A DNA stretch of 64,000 bases, taken from Paragordius varius (Eukaryota; Nematomorpha). Position numbers and translations under genes: made by a program. Shown here piece by piece: positions 19,204 to 31,659 of this stretch. Within the stretch, counting starts at the first letter, position 1, and each line of letters begins with the position of its first letter. The notes beneath the pieces were generated by a model. That model did not search any database and had not been told where the DNA came from. It worked only from the letters and a program-made list of their open reading frames with translations. The stretch lies in the NCBI GenBank assembly GCA_964247055.1, contig OZ176060.1:434001-498000 (forward strand). The letters are read 5' to 3'.

Positions 19204-22200
19204 CAGTATGCATTTTAATGTATGTTAAGTAATTTTATTGCCTGCCGAATAACATAAATGGTTTATCAAAAGCGTAAAATACTGACCCACAAAATTATTT
19301 CGCAGTACACATATGAAAGAAGATTGACGTGAGAATTAACATAGGCCTTAATTTGATGGATATTTTGTAATGTTAAATTTTGAGAATATTATAGCAAATT
19401 ATGTTAACATTTGTAATATTGTTGTTACGTATTTAGATGCGGAATTTTGTGGGTTTTTATCTTTGATAAATTAATAAATAGTAAAATACGTATTTTAAGA
19501 TATTTTATGTTAATTATTTTTATTAATAATAAATATTTTTCACATGCTAAATACCTGTATTAATCAATATTAGTATTATAATTTTATATACTTGTTATTA
19601 CTAATAACACAGGTAAATATATATTTGTGAAAATTTAAATATATTTTAGATTTGACTTTTATGTTTTGCATTATTTTTATCAGGTAAAAATTGCGGTTTT
19701 TAATAAATTTCCTAAAAATTTAGTTTTTTTTTGTTTTTTAGGTTTTGCATTGATAGTTGTAAATAATTACTACATATTTTGGACATTATAATAAATAGAG
19801 GTAAAAATTGCGGTTTTTAATAAATTTACTAAAAATTTAGTTTTTTAGGTTTTGCATTGTTAGTTGTAATTAATTACTACATATTTTGGACATTATAATA
19901 AATAGAGGTAAAAATTGCGGTTTTTAATAAATTTACTAAAAATTTAGTTTTTTGTTTTTTAGGTATTGCATTGTTAGTTGTAAATAATTACTACATATTT
20001 TGGACATTATTATAACAAATAAAAATTGTGGTTTTTAATAAATTTGCTAAAAATTTAGTTTTTTTTGTTTTTTAGGTTTTGCATTGTTAATTGTAATTAT
20101 TACTACATATTTTGGACATTATAATAAATACAGGTAAAAATTGCGGTTTTTAATAAATTTGCTAAAAATTTAGTTTTTGTTTTTTAGGTTTTGCATTGTT
20201 AATTGTAATTAATTACTACATATTTTGGACATTATAATAAATACAGGTAAAAATTGCGGTTTTTAATAAATTTGCTAAAAATTTAGTTTTTGTTTTTTAG
20301 GTTTTGCATTGTTAATTGTAATTAATTACTACATATTTTGGACATTATTATAACAAATAAAAATTGTGGTTTTTAATAAATTTGCTAAAAATTTAGTTTT
20401 TTTTGTTTTTTAGGTTTTGCATTGTTAATTGTGATTAATTACTACATATTTTGGACATTATAATAAATACAGGTAAAAATTGCGGTTTTTAATAAATTTA
20501 CTAAAAATTTAGTTTTTTTATTTGTTTTTTAGGTTTTGCATTGTTAATTGTAATTAATTACTACATATTTTGGACATTATAATAAATACAGGTAAAAATT
20601 GCGGTTTTTAATAAATTTGCTAAAAATTTAGTTTTTGTTTTTTAGGTTTTGCATTGTTAATTGTAATTAATTACTACATATTTTGGACATTATTATAACA
20701 AATAAAAATTGTGGTTTTTAATAAATTTGCTAAAAATTTAGTTTTTTTTGTTTTTTAGGTTTTGCATTGTTAATTGTGATTAATTACTACATATTTTGGA
20801 CATTATAATAAATACAGGTAAAAATTGCGGTTTTTAATAAATTTACTAAAAATTTAGTTTTTTTATTTGTTTTTTAGGTTTTGCATTGTTAATTGTAATT
20901 AATTACTACATATTTTGGACATTATAATAAATACAGGTAAAAATTGCGGTTTTTAATAAATTTGCTAAAAATTTAGTTTTTGTTTTTTAGGTTTTGCATT
21001 GTTAATTGTGATTAATTACTACATATTTTGGACATTATTATAACAAATAAAAATTGTGGTTTTTAATAAATTTGCTAAAAATTTAGTTTTTTTTGTTTTT
21101 TAGGTTTTGCATTGTTAATTGTGATTAATTACTACATATTTTGGACATTATAATAAATACAGGTAAAAATTGCGGTTTTTAATAAATTTACTAAAAATTT
21201 AGTTTTTTTATTTGTTTTTTAGGTTTTGCATTGTTAATTGTAATTGATTACTACATATTTTGGACATTATAATAAATACAGGTAAAAATTGCGGTTTTTA
21301 ATAAATTTACTATTTATTTGTTTGTTTTTTGGGTTTTGCATTGTTAATTGTAATTAATTACTACATATTTTGGACATTATAATAAATACAGGTAAAAATT
21401 GCGGTTTTTAATAAATTTACTAAAAATTTAGTTTTTTTTGTTTTTTTAAGTTTTGCATTCTTAATTATTACTAATTTTTAAGTATTTCAGACATTTTAAT
21501 CAGGTAAAAATTGCGGTTTTTGACAAATTTAGTAAAAATTTAGTTTTTTTTGTTTTTTATGTTTTGCATTCTTAATTATTAATAATTTTTAAGTTTTCAG
21601 ATATTTTAATCAGGTAAAAATTGCGGTTTTTAATATGCTAAAAATTTAGTTTTTTGTTTGTTTTTTAGGTTTTGCAATGTTAATTGTAATTAATTACTAC
21701 ATATTTTGGACATTATTATAGATACAGGTAAAAATTCCGGTTTTTAATAAATTTACTAAAAATTTAGTTTTTTTTTTGTTTTGGGTTTTGCATTGTTAGT
21801 TGTAAATAATTACTACATATTTTGGACATTATAATAAATAGAGGTAAAAATTACGGTTTTTAATAAATTTACTAAAAATTTATTTTTTGTTTGTTTTTTA
21901 GGTTCTGCATTGTAAATTATACATAGTCTTGAAATATTTTTACATACTATAATAAATACAGGTAAAAATCAATGTTTTTCGGTTTTATATGTAATTACAA
22001 ATACCAACCAATATGAAAAATTATTTATATTCACAACATCTATATATAGATGCAAATAAAATATATTTATATTTAGAGGTTTAATAAATCGATAATAAAG
22101 ACCTACTATTAATTAAATCATATACTAAGCTCCAAAATGAATAAGAAGCATATTATTTTTAATTATAAATAAATTTATTTATATATAATAAATCATCATA

Positions 22201-22215
22201 AATCATAATTCAATG
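19204..22215. repeat. Left terminal inverted repeat
   Basis: It is composed of 430 bp of unique end sequence, the tandem array (about 19,640-21,970), then a second shared block (AAAAATCAATGTTTTTCGGT, ACAAATACCAACCAATATGA, AATAAGAAGCATATTATTTT). All three parts recur in reverse order and strand at 25,480-26,563. Confidence 0.88.
19640..21970. repeat. 112-118-bp tandem array inside the left TIR, with a 345-bp higher-order period
   Basis: About 21 units. Each contains TTTTGCATTGTTAATTGTAA, ACTACATATTTTGGACATTA, AGGTAAAAATTGCGGTTTTT and AATAAATTT(A/G)CTAAAAATTT. A variant unit reading GACATTATTATAACAAATAA recurs at 20,003, 20,341, 20,686 and 21,031, about 345 bp apart, so groups of three units were copied together. 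Units towards 21,430-21,900 are more diverged. No coding function is apparent; it may hold transposase-binding sites, or only reflect unequal exchange. Confidence 0.9.
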
Positions 22216-22369
22216 TTAGCATCATCGAGCTTTATGTCGATCTATATCAACATTGTCATTGATCGTCTTGTATGTTAGATTTGCTACAATTTAATGATTA
22301 ATATCATCAATTATTATAATTGGACAATTGAATATTGAAAACACTGATTGCAATAGTGTGGGATCTTAT

Positions 22370-22760
22370 TATAAGTAACAGTATAATTTAAACACTTGTT
22401 CGATATTCTTTATAATCCGGGTGATCATCTAAATAAAAAAAAGATTAGTGGGTTTTTAAAATTTTATATTTACTATCTCTTTTTTATGAAATATAACAAA
22501 AATACCTGATAAAAGACTCAATTTTCATCCAAAAGATTACTGGAAAACGTGGATAAAATTAAGAATATTTTACCATCATTCTTTGGGATGATTATATCAG
22601 CTAACATAAAAGAGAGATGAGTTTTTATGGAATTTAATAAAATGATATTACTGTTCCTACAATCGCTTTCCTGGATTCCATAACAGTCGGAGCTAACACC
22701 AATTAAAATAAAAAATAAATTAACCTTTATAAAATTGGAAAAATATTGTTTTATAAAAAA
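22370..22760 (-). pseudogene. Inverted partial copy of the transposase 5' exons
   Basis: On the minus strand, GVSSDCYGIQESDCRNSN, then ADIIIPKNDG, then STFSSNLLDEN parallel the plus-strand exons at 23,066-23,307 (SISDCDSYAQENDC, DMIVPENDG, LSTLSSDLWDD), including intervening intron-like sequence. The end near 22,400-22,440 corresponds to the DDLPDDED exon (ATCCGGGTGATCATCT). It therefore forms a head-to-head palindrome with the real 5' exons, with a spacer of about 300 bp centred near 22,900. It looks like a local inverted duplication rather than a second gene. The long open frame across it reads through former introns. Confidence 0.6.
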
Positions 22761-23065
22761 GAAAATAAAAAATGTTATAAATTTTTCCATCTGCATTTTC
22801 TTTATAAGAGCCAAAACTAAAAAACGAATCCCTTTCATAGTCTTAACAAAAAATACGAATTTGATAAAATTTTCTTCTTCGCACTCATACCATGCCAGAA
22901 AAGCTTAGGCGCCTTGTCTTCATAGTGTAGGGAATTTTTCGTGCTGTTTTGGTTGCTAAAAAGAAATAAAAGAAAACTGTAAAAAGATCATTTTTAATTT
23001 TTTTTATAATGAAAAAAGTCAATTTTTGCAAATATTATGAAGGTAAATTATTTTTATATTAATTA

Positions 23066-25115
23066 GGGGATTCTAACAATGATAATGTCTTAGCTCCCAA
23101 CAGTATTTCGGATTGTGACAGCTATGCCCAGGAAAATGATTGTAGGATCAGTAATATTATTTTATTATTTTCTTTAAAAACTCATCTATCTTTTTATATA
23201 TTTTAGCTGATATGATCGTCCCAGAAAATGATGGTAAAAAAATCATAATTTTTCAGGATTATCCACATTATCCAGTGATCTTTGGGATGACTACAGTCTA
23301 TTATCAGGTATTTTTGTTAATATTTCATAAATAAGAGATAGTGATTATAATTAAATTTTATATAGATGATCTACCGGATGATGAAGATTTTAGAACAAGT
23401 GCATTAAATTATAAATTTATAGATAATAGGACCCCAACACTTTTGGAATTAGTGGTGTCGAAATTAGGTCACTGTCCTCCCATTATAATTACACACATAA
23501 ATAATGATTCATTTTACACTAAATATGACAATAAAAAAAAGGAAGTCGAACCTAGAGGTATCATAATTTATGTTAATTAAATTGTAGCTAATAATTCACA
23601 CCAAGCAGGATGTAGCTATATTTTAGGTTTTTATAAATTTGTATATTGTATTAATTATATATTATAAATATTTAAATTTAATCAAAAGTTGATGATATTC
23701 CTTTCAATAACAATAATTATTTGGAGAGCACTCGTGTCGTTCCTAATATATCAGATGATGAAGGTATTTAAATTTTCATATTTAAGATAATCCCACGCCT
23801 AAACAAATATATCAACCAAATTTTTATTCGGGTGCTGAAAGACATTTAATATGCAATATTAATTCGGGAAAAAATAATGGTATATTAATTTTTTATTAAA
23901 TTCTAAGAAATTCGAAAAACGCAGAATGATAAAAAGGCGAAACTATTAAGTGATATAGATGTCCGACAATTTTTTATGGATGAAAGTATTTTTTATTTAA
24001 TTTTAGCTGTTTCTATTATGACATTCGACTCTCCTGTACCTAGACGCACTGCTACGAGTAAAAACATAATTTATATATAGATCGATCATTTTGGACTGCA
24101 GAGAAATTAGAAACTGCTCGATTAATATTTAACGACTCTATTAATCATGGGGTCAGTAGTAAAAAGCTTGTAGAGCGCATTAGAATGAGTCAAACGAGTA
24201 TTAATAAGATCAGAAGGATACTAGCCAGAGGAGATGAGCTTGTAGTTGTAAAAAGAGGGAGGTGTACGTCGAAAAATAATCATATAGCTCACAAAGCTAT
24301 AAGAAAGAAAATTAATGAGTCTCCTGATTTCACGCAACAGTATCATAAATTGTTTGCCAGATAAATTATAAATGTCTTTATCTTCTCTCCGAAAACGTTT
24401 CAAAGAGATGGATGTCGTAAAAAAGCATCCTTATCGTGAACCTATCGCACGTAATATGCCCGAAAATATAGAGGCGAGGTATTCAACATATTTTTTGACT
24501 CTCTTTTAAAATTTTATTATTTTAGATATCATTTTGCACAAGAAATGATGCCTGTAAGGGCTGAAGATCAAGTGTATCTGGATGAATGCTTATTTGTCAT
24601 GAATAGAAACAGAAAATGGGTTTGGGTGGGAAGAAATGGGAATGTAGTTCTTAAAGTATTAAAAAGATCCCGGAATATTTCGCTCATATGTGTTATTGGG
24701 CTAAAAGGCGTGTTGGCCTATGAAATATGCGATGGCGCTTTTAATGGCCAAAAATTTTTAGATTTTTACAAACTGTTTTATTAAAATTAAGTAATAATCA
24801 AATTATAATTATGGACAACGCGCCAATTCATCACGCCAGAATTTTGAATAGTTATAAAAATAAAATTAAATATTTGCCACCTTATAGTCCCCAAATCAAT
24901 CCCATAGAACTTTTTTTTCCCAATTGAAAAGTAAAGTTTATAAAATAAGATATTCAAATTCTTCGGAATTAAAAATAAATTTAAAAGCCTGTCTAGATGA
25001 ATTTCCTAATAAAGATTTTTATAGATACTTTTTACATAACAGTTTAGCATTGAGAGAGTGTCTATTAAAAAAACCCATGGTATCAGAAAATATTGGATGT
25101 AAAGGCGAAAATTAG
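23066..25115 (+). pseudogene. Multi-exon Tc1/IS630-type transposase with micro-introns
   Basis: Exons inferred from GT..AG borders and a continuous frame: about 23,066-23,141; 23,207-23,233; 23,257-23,307; 23,366-23,557; 23,588-23,611; 23,689-23,763; 23,787-23,879; 23,908-23,985; 24,007-24,057; 24,081-24,362; then on to 24,478 and from 24,526. The first nine introns are all phase 1 and about 21-77 nt long; the one at 24,479-24,525 is phase 2. The N-terminal third is acidic (DDLPDDEDF, FDDIPFNN, NISDDE). A helix-turn-helix follows (SSKKLVERIRMSQTSINKIR, about 24,155-24,215). Catalytic residues: Asp in VYLDECLF (24,581), Asp in IIMDNAPIHH (24,814) and Glu in NPIELFF (24,907), i.e. DD30E. Frame changes near 24,350, 24,775 and 24,920 disable this copy. 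The first exon and start codon are uncertain. Confidence 0.8.
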
Positions 25116-25479
25116 TCAAATTGTATGAAAACAGTTAAATATTTTTATTTTTTTATATTTTAATTTTTGCCCTTTAAAGGTAAGATTTAGCCTTTCACAT
25201 AAACTTCATCACATATACCGGTGAGAATATAAGGTGGCATTTATATTTTTATAACTATTTTTAAATTTACATAATTTTTATCAATATTTATTTTATGTAG
25301 TTGAGTTTTTTTCGAATTTAAAAATTTTGAACCTATGAAGCAATATTAGCGTTTTATATACACACACCCTTTTAGCCCAATATTTATCTTTACCTGTCTT
25401 ATTTGTATTAACATATACATATATGTTATTTTTATATTACATTATAAATTGGATTTCCCATATAATGCCTTCCAACATT

Positions 25480-26563
25480 TTGATTTATATTATGATTTAT
25501 TTTATATAAATAAATTTTTTTATATCTAAAAATAATATGCTTCTTATTCATATTTTTTGGGTAATTCGAAAATATCGGCTTAGTATATTTTGTGTGATTT
25601 AATTAGTAGAGGGTTTTATTATCGATCTTTTAAACCTCTAAAATTTTTAATAAATTTTATGTGAATATAGATTATTTTTCATATTGGTTGGTATTTGTAA
25701 TTACATATAAAACCGAAAAACATTGATTTTTACCTGTCTTTATTATAGTATGTGAAAATATTTCAAGACTATGTATAATTTACAAGGCAAAACCTAAAAA
25801 ACAAGAAAAAACTAAATTTTTAGTAAATTTATTATAAACCGTAATTTTTACCTGTATTTATTATAATGTCCAAAATATGTAGTAATTATTTACAACTAAC
25901 AATGCAAAACCTAAAAAACAAAAAAAAAACTAAATTTTTAGTAAATTTATTAAAAACCGGAATTTTTACCTCTATTTATTATAATGTCCAAAATATGTAG
26001 TAATTATTTACAACTAACAATGCAAAACCTAAAAAACAAAAAAAAAACTAAATTTTTAGGAAATTTATCAAAAACCGCAATTTTTACCTGATAAAAATAA
26101 TGCAAAACATAAAAGACAAAAATCTACTTAAATTTTCACAAATATATATTTACCTGTGTTTTTTTAATTAGTAATAACAACTATATAAAATTATAATACC
26201 AAGATTAATTAATACAGGTATTTAGCATGTTGAAAAATATTTATTATTAAATTTAGGAATAATTAACATAAAATATTTTAAAATACGTATTTATTTATTA
26301 ATTTATCAAAGATAAAAACCCACAAAATTCCGCATCTAAATGCGTAACAACAATATTACAAATGTTAACATAAATTGCTATCATATTCTCAAAATCTAAC
26401 ATTACAAAATCCATCAAATTAAAGCCTATGTTAATTCTCACGTCAATCCTCTTTCATATGTGTACTACGAAATAATTTCGTGGGTCAGTATTTTACGCAT
26501 TGGATAAACCATTTATGTTCGACTGGCAATAAAATTACTGAACATACATTAAAATGCATACTG
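25480..26563. repeat. Right terminal inverted repeat with four array units
   Basis: This is the reverse complement of the left end. The second shared block is at 25,480-25,740, about four array units at 25,690-26,100 and the unique end at 26,110-26,563, closing with ATGCATACTG before TA. The array is much shorter than on the left. Confidence 0.88.
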
Positions 26564-26589
26564 TAAAACTATTCAGATATATTTTAACC

Positions 26590-27150
26590 ATTTTACTATA
26601 ATACGGTTTAAAAAAATTAACGAAAAAAAATAGCGGCGAAAAGTTGAGATGTTATAAATACTAAAAGGGATATTTTAAATATTGACCCAGTAAAAATATT
26701 ACTTAAGGTACAATATTAAATGCGAGTATGAAATTACGCCAAAAGTTTATGATATATTAATAAAATATTTATTTATAGCCAAAAATTAAAAATATCTGGG
26801 AGACTTTAATAGCCACATTGGCGATAGTGTGGTATTATATATTTGAAAAATATTTAATGGTTATACACTTTATGGATATAAGAATGTTGCTATTTTTAAC
26901 CCTGTAAAGAATAAACTTTTAGTTAAATCATTTAAATTATAATTAGTCAAGGGTTTGAACTAAATAGTTAATCCATTTATAAATACACCATCTATATAAT
27001 TACTTTTTAAAATAACCGGCCTCCAATTGTTAAAATAAAACAGGCTAAATGATCTTTCAATGGTTTGTAGAAAAAATGTGTTTCAGAAATGTTTTATCCT
27101 TAGTATATTCTATAAGCTTCTATTAATGTACATATACAGGGATGATGTTC
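26590..27150. repeat. Dispersed repeat L (inverted partner 51,000-51,575)
   Basis: Landmarks AAATAGCGGCGAAAAGTTGA, GCCAAAAATTAAAAATATCT, GTTGCTATTTTTAACCCTGT and CATTTAAATTATAATT match the minus strand of 51,000-51,575. A partial third copy lies at 33,500-33,660. The left portion begins just outside the 7.36-kb transposon. Non-coding. Confidence 0.65.
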
Positions 27151-28055
27151 AATAACTAAAACATTTATATTATAAGTTGGGCAACATTACGAAATTTCAG
27201 ATAAATTGAGTTATAACTTCAAACAGCTCCCTGATTTTATATTGACGTTTTCACATTCCGAATATATACATAAAAATCAGAATTTATTAATTCTAAAAAT
27301 TTTATAATTAAAGTTTAATTGTTAAAACTCTCTAGAAGGTCATAATTTTAATTAAACGTAAAATATGATTGTTATTATTAATACAACTTTGACGTAATGT
27401 TCTATTTATAAAGCATTCGATTGGAGATGATGTTCTGATATTTAACAAAAATTGATATAATTAAACATTTTTCTATTCCTTTTCCACCAGCTTCAAGGTG
27501 GGCGTCCTTATATGGTAATAGAAGAAGATATTCCAATAATTTAAAAACAATATAATCTATCTATAAATATATCAACTAAAAATATGTAAAACATGTAAAT
27601 GTCTTTTATATGAACAATGTGATTTGGTAAATACTCTAGGTTTTCCATAGAAGAAATAGGGTTTACGGTTTAATTGACTTACACTTAATGTAAACCCTTA
27701 TTATAAAAATGAATAAATTAAAAAATATTTTGGTGATTCAGGTGAAAAATTAATAAATATTTAACCAAATTATATATTAAATGAATAAAACTAAAAAGAA
27801 ATCCGCTCTATTACTACAGTGTATTGTTTACAAAATACATAGAAACAAGAAATAAAATTTAAAAATAAAATCTAGATATACAGAAATATCTCATATTTTT
27901 TGGAAAGATAAGTAAAGATATAACATATTGTGCAGTCAAAACACTCAGCTTCTTGTGAAGGTTGTAATTATTCGTTATCAAAAAAATTATCTGTTTTTTA
28001 AGATGGCATATATCTATATGCCTGTACGCTTTTTATGTGATTTATTTAATAATTT
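27150..28055. other. AT-rich, nothing recognised
   Basis: Only a weak MITE-2-tail-like piece is seen near 27,630-27,700 (TACTCTAGGTTTTCC, GGGTTTACGGTTTAAT). No ORF of substance. Confidence 0.5.
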
Positions 28056-28059
28056 TTAA

Positions 28060-28620
28060 TGACTAATAGGACTTTTGTTTTAAAGCTATACAGTAGCGTA
28101 TGATATAAAAAAATTTGTCCATAACTTATTAAAAATGAAATTTGAAACATAAAAAAATCAAAAGTAAAGTAACATATAATGGAATATAAATACTAATTTC
28201 GTAAATAAAGTTATTTATTCAAATTATTTATTAAACAATTTCCAAAAATTTAATAAATAATTTAATTTTATGGAAACAAATGTTTATTTCACGCCGTTTG
28301 TTTTTTACTCATACGATACTGTATTGCCATTGGCTAAATATAATGTGAAGTAGGCAACAATAAAGTGGGTACTGTATATACTCTAAGTTTTCTACACTAA
28401 CAAATAGTCTCTACGGTTTAATCAGCGTGTAGCGCCTTTTCAATGTAATTGTCAGTTTAAACTTTACAGAATATTACGTTTTATTCGGTTCAAAAAAACC
28501 GTTAAGCATTAAGAAACTAAAACTATAAATATCAAAAACTTTAAAAATATATAAATAAATAATTTAAAATTTTTCAGCCACAATATATTTTATTCTAAAA
28601 AAATACCATATACACAAACT
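28060..28620. repeat. MITE-2 and tail, copy 3
   Basis: TACAGTAGCGTATGATATAA, TTTATTTCACGCCGTTTGTT, AAATATAATGTGAAGTAGGC, AAGTGGGTACTGTATATACT, CTCTACGGTTTAATCAGCG and AAAACCGTTAAGCATTAAGA, in the same order as copies 1, 2 and 4. Confidence 0.7.
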
Positions 28621-28751
28621 TATATATAAAATTCGTTGAATTAACAAAAAAGCAAAATATTTACCTAAGATATTAAGGTGCTTATTTGTAAATAAACATA
28701 GAAATATGAAATTAAAAAATAAAATGAAATCCCAGATTAAGACCTAATTAT

Positions 28752-29010
28752 AACTCAAATATAATTACAATTATACTGATAACGTATAGTATAAAAAAAT
28801 TTTATTTCAAAAACCTGCTGAACTTTTTTAAACATGATTTTTTGACTCTTTGTTAAAAACTTAAAAAGTTTGAAATAGAAATGTAAATTGGTAACGGAAA
28901 TGAAATATGTATTTACAATTAGAATTATATATATGTAGAAGTATGAAAAAATTAGGTTGTCTATGTAGAAAATTATCCTAAGTTTTGTCCGTATTTTTAA
29001 TTTTTACTTT
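28752..29010. mobile_element. MITE-1, degenerate copy
   Basis: The central GTAAATTGGTAACGGAAAT block and right end TCCTAAGTTTTGTCCGTATT then TTAATTTTTACT are recognisable. The left end is eroded. Confidence 0.55.
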
Positions 29011-29079
29011 ATTTATACAAAGTTTTGATAAATAATTTTTATTTCTAGAATCAAAACATAGCTGCTCATCTAAATTAAT

Positions 29080-29345
29080 TAATCTGATTTCATAAATAGA
29101 TGGCAAATATATTGAGATGATTTTCCCCTTTGGTAACTGTCAATATTAAGGCATTAATTGAAAATATTTAATATGAGAAAATTGTCGGATTAATATCCCT
29201 CTCGAATTATTAAGGAAATGTCATATAAAAACATAATTAATAAAATTATATGTGAGTGTGCTTTTATCATCGTTTGTGAAGTCCTCCTTTAACAAACTAT
29301 TTTAATTTTTGGCTAACATTACAATTAACATAAAAAAACACTTTT
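29080..29345. repeat. Dispersed repeat G, copy 2
   Basis: CATAAATAGATGGCAAATAT, CTCTCGAATTATTAAGGAAA, ATCATCGTTTGTGAAGTCCT and CATAAAAAAACACTT. The closest partner is 44,255-44,522, where the same final CACTT marks the LINE insertion point. Confidence 0.7.
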
Positions 29346-31655
29346 AAAAAGAGGTAAATATTATTGATTGAAAAAGGAAAATGATTAAATATATTGTAAT
29401 TGGTTAATATTAATCATATAAATTTTTAAAAGTCCTCACCCGTACAAGATATGTTTTATAGAAAAAATAAAAACGAAATTAGGAGGTTATATATTTGTTG
29501 TAGTTTTTGTTTTAAACATTTTCAATATTAGGCGCATATTAGTGTTGATTATTTATAATTAAAATGATTTAATCAATACATTGGTATTTAGTTTTGTACT
29601 ATATTACATATTAAATTTATCCACAAATTTATTTTATTAGTTATATAATAATACTTCCCTTTCTGTTTATGATGCCCGAATAGAAATATAACAGTCTATT
29701 CAAAGAAAATGTTTTTTTCGCGTTTTTAAATTTTTAATATGATATAATATGTTCTTTTAATAAATGGTGTAATAACATACCATTACAAATACACAATATA
29801 TTATCAAATAATTTAAAAAAATAAAAATGATGGTTTTTTATTTAAAATATATATTGAATAAAAATAAGATTTTGTTTTATTTGTGTCTAGAAATCTAAAA
29901 ATTATTTTTCATTCATACTCCTTTATTGGGTCAATTATCATTCCAACATAATATATTTACATTTTTAGAGTGTTTTGTTATAATAAATTAAAAATAGGTT
30001 ATTATTAAAAACATATAAAGAAAATTGGCATATTCTTAACACCATTTCATATTTTTTGAAATGAAAATACTACTAAAAAATTATCATAAAACCATAAAAA
30101 CGAAAACTAACTTTTTAGGTAAAAATTTATATATATATTTATTAGATGTATGAAAATTTATTTTTTATGTAATAACCGTTGACTACTTGCTCTGAACTAA
30201 TTCTCAACTTCAAACAGAAGAAAGTCAAATTAATTAAATTTAATTTAGCTATACATTATTTTATAATTTACTTTACGTAAAATACATATGTGCATTTTAG
30301 AGTGGAATATATTGTGATTTCATTGTAAAACGCGTTATCTTTCACTTTAGCAAGTGAATAGTCAAATTATTTAATAATGTGTGCGTATATAATTAATATA
30401 ATAGAAATCGCTGAAAGTTGAAACAATTATAATATTCTTTATATATTTTTTTTCGTTAATCTATAACATTATTTACCTTGTTACATTTTTTATATAATTT
30501 TAAGACATTTATTTAAAAAATTTTACTAATGAAGAATAAAAAAAGTTTACTTATTAGATTATAGCTGTATATAACATATCTATTAAAATAATTCAAAAGC
30601 CAATTTTAATGTAAAAAAAATAACAATTAAATATTAACTTTTTAAATTAAATATTTTATTTCAATATATTTGCCGTGTATTTAAAAAATCGTATTATTCC
30701 ATTAACAATTAAAAAACTTTCTAAATTATTAATATTTTTTGAAAGAAATATCAAGTGTTTCCACAATTAGTTCATATGACATCCGGATACATTTTCAACC
30801 GAAATTCCAAATGTTAACGATCTCTGATTAGTTTTCTTTAGACATTCAAATCTACGCTTTAAGAAAATGGTAGAGTATTTTAGTTTAAAATTCACCACAT
30901 TATCAAACGGAGATAAAACGGAAATGTATTCGAAAATCTTTTATCCAATATCATCGACATTTTTAAAGGCATCATTTCGGATTAATTCAAATATAAAAAA
31001 TGTTTTAAATCACTGTTATTTAATTGATTTAAAAAAAGCGATATTGCATCAAAAAGCAAGTTCTATAAGAATTCTAGAAATCTCTCGTCACAGTTAAATA
31101 AATGCTGTAGTAAAAATTGTCATGATCTTTAAATCAGGACCACTTAACCGTATCTGTATTAACTAGTTAACCATGTCATTTATTTAACTAAACGCAAAAT
31201 TTCAGCGCCATCTTGAAATATATGTCCATTATTAACAACCTGGTATGCATAATCCATAAGTTAGATTATAAAAATCTTTGCCAAGAGCTACAAATCCATT
31301 TTTTACTTTAATCATCTAATATCCGTCGCAAGATGTACAGTTAATTATCCAGTGTAAATTTAATAAAATAAAAAATGTAAATTTAGTATTTGTACACTAA
31401 TTGTGGCAACCAGAGCTCTTGTGTATCACCATTATATTGATAAAATTAAGATTTTATATGTAAATTACCCAAAAATATTTATTTTTGTAATCTTTATTTT
31501 AAAATGGCTTGTGCTAGTCACCTCAAACTTTAATTATAAATATATAATTTGTGTAATCAATCTTTTTATGCGTACCCGCATGAAAATTTCTCCATAAAAA
31601 TTAGCCCGAGGGAATAAAAGTTGGCCGCCCCTTATTTAAAGGTACCAAATCAATT
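29346..31655. other. AT-rich, no supported gene
   Basis: An ATG-started 76-codon frame at 30,867-31,097 (MVEYFSLKFTTLSNGDKTEM..) is more balanced in composition than most ORFs here but shows no recognisable domain, splice partner or conserved copy. 30,460-30,620 resembles the left border of the satellite region (55,840-56,000: AATCTATAACA, TTACCTTGT, AAATTTTACTA). Confidence 0.45.
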
Positions 31656-31659
31656 ATAA

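Larger units (their letters stand above)
19204..26563 (+). mobile_element. 7.36-kb Tc1/IS630-type transposon with very long asymmetric TIRs
   Basis: The ends are exact inverted matches: CAGTATGCATTTTAATGTAT on the left and its complement on the right, flanked by TA at 19,202-19,203 and 26,564-26,565. The left inverted repeat reaches about 22,215 and the right about 25,480, so they are about 3.0 and 1.1 kb long. The difference comes almost wholly from a tandem array (about 21 versus 4 units). The first 120 bp of the two ends differ at only about 8 positions, so the insertion is moderately young. The unique centre carries one multi-exon transposase gene. TA duplication and a DD(about 30)E catalytic core place it in the IS630/Tc1/mariner superfamily, but long TIRs with arrays and many introns are not typical of classical members. 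Confidence 0.9.

Noticed and set aside
22518-22838. 106-codon minus-strand ORF as a separate gene
   Set aside because: It reads through intron-like sequence of an inverted copy of the transposase exons.
30867-31097. 76-codon ORF starting MVEYFSLKF
   Set aside because: Plausible composition, but no domain, duplicate, splice site or neighbour supports it; kept only as a note in the intergenic entry.
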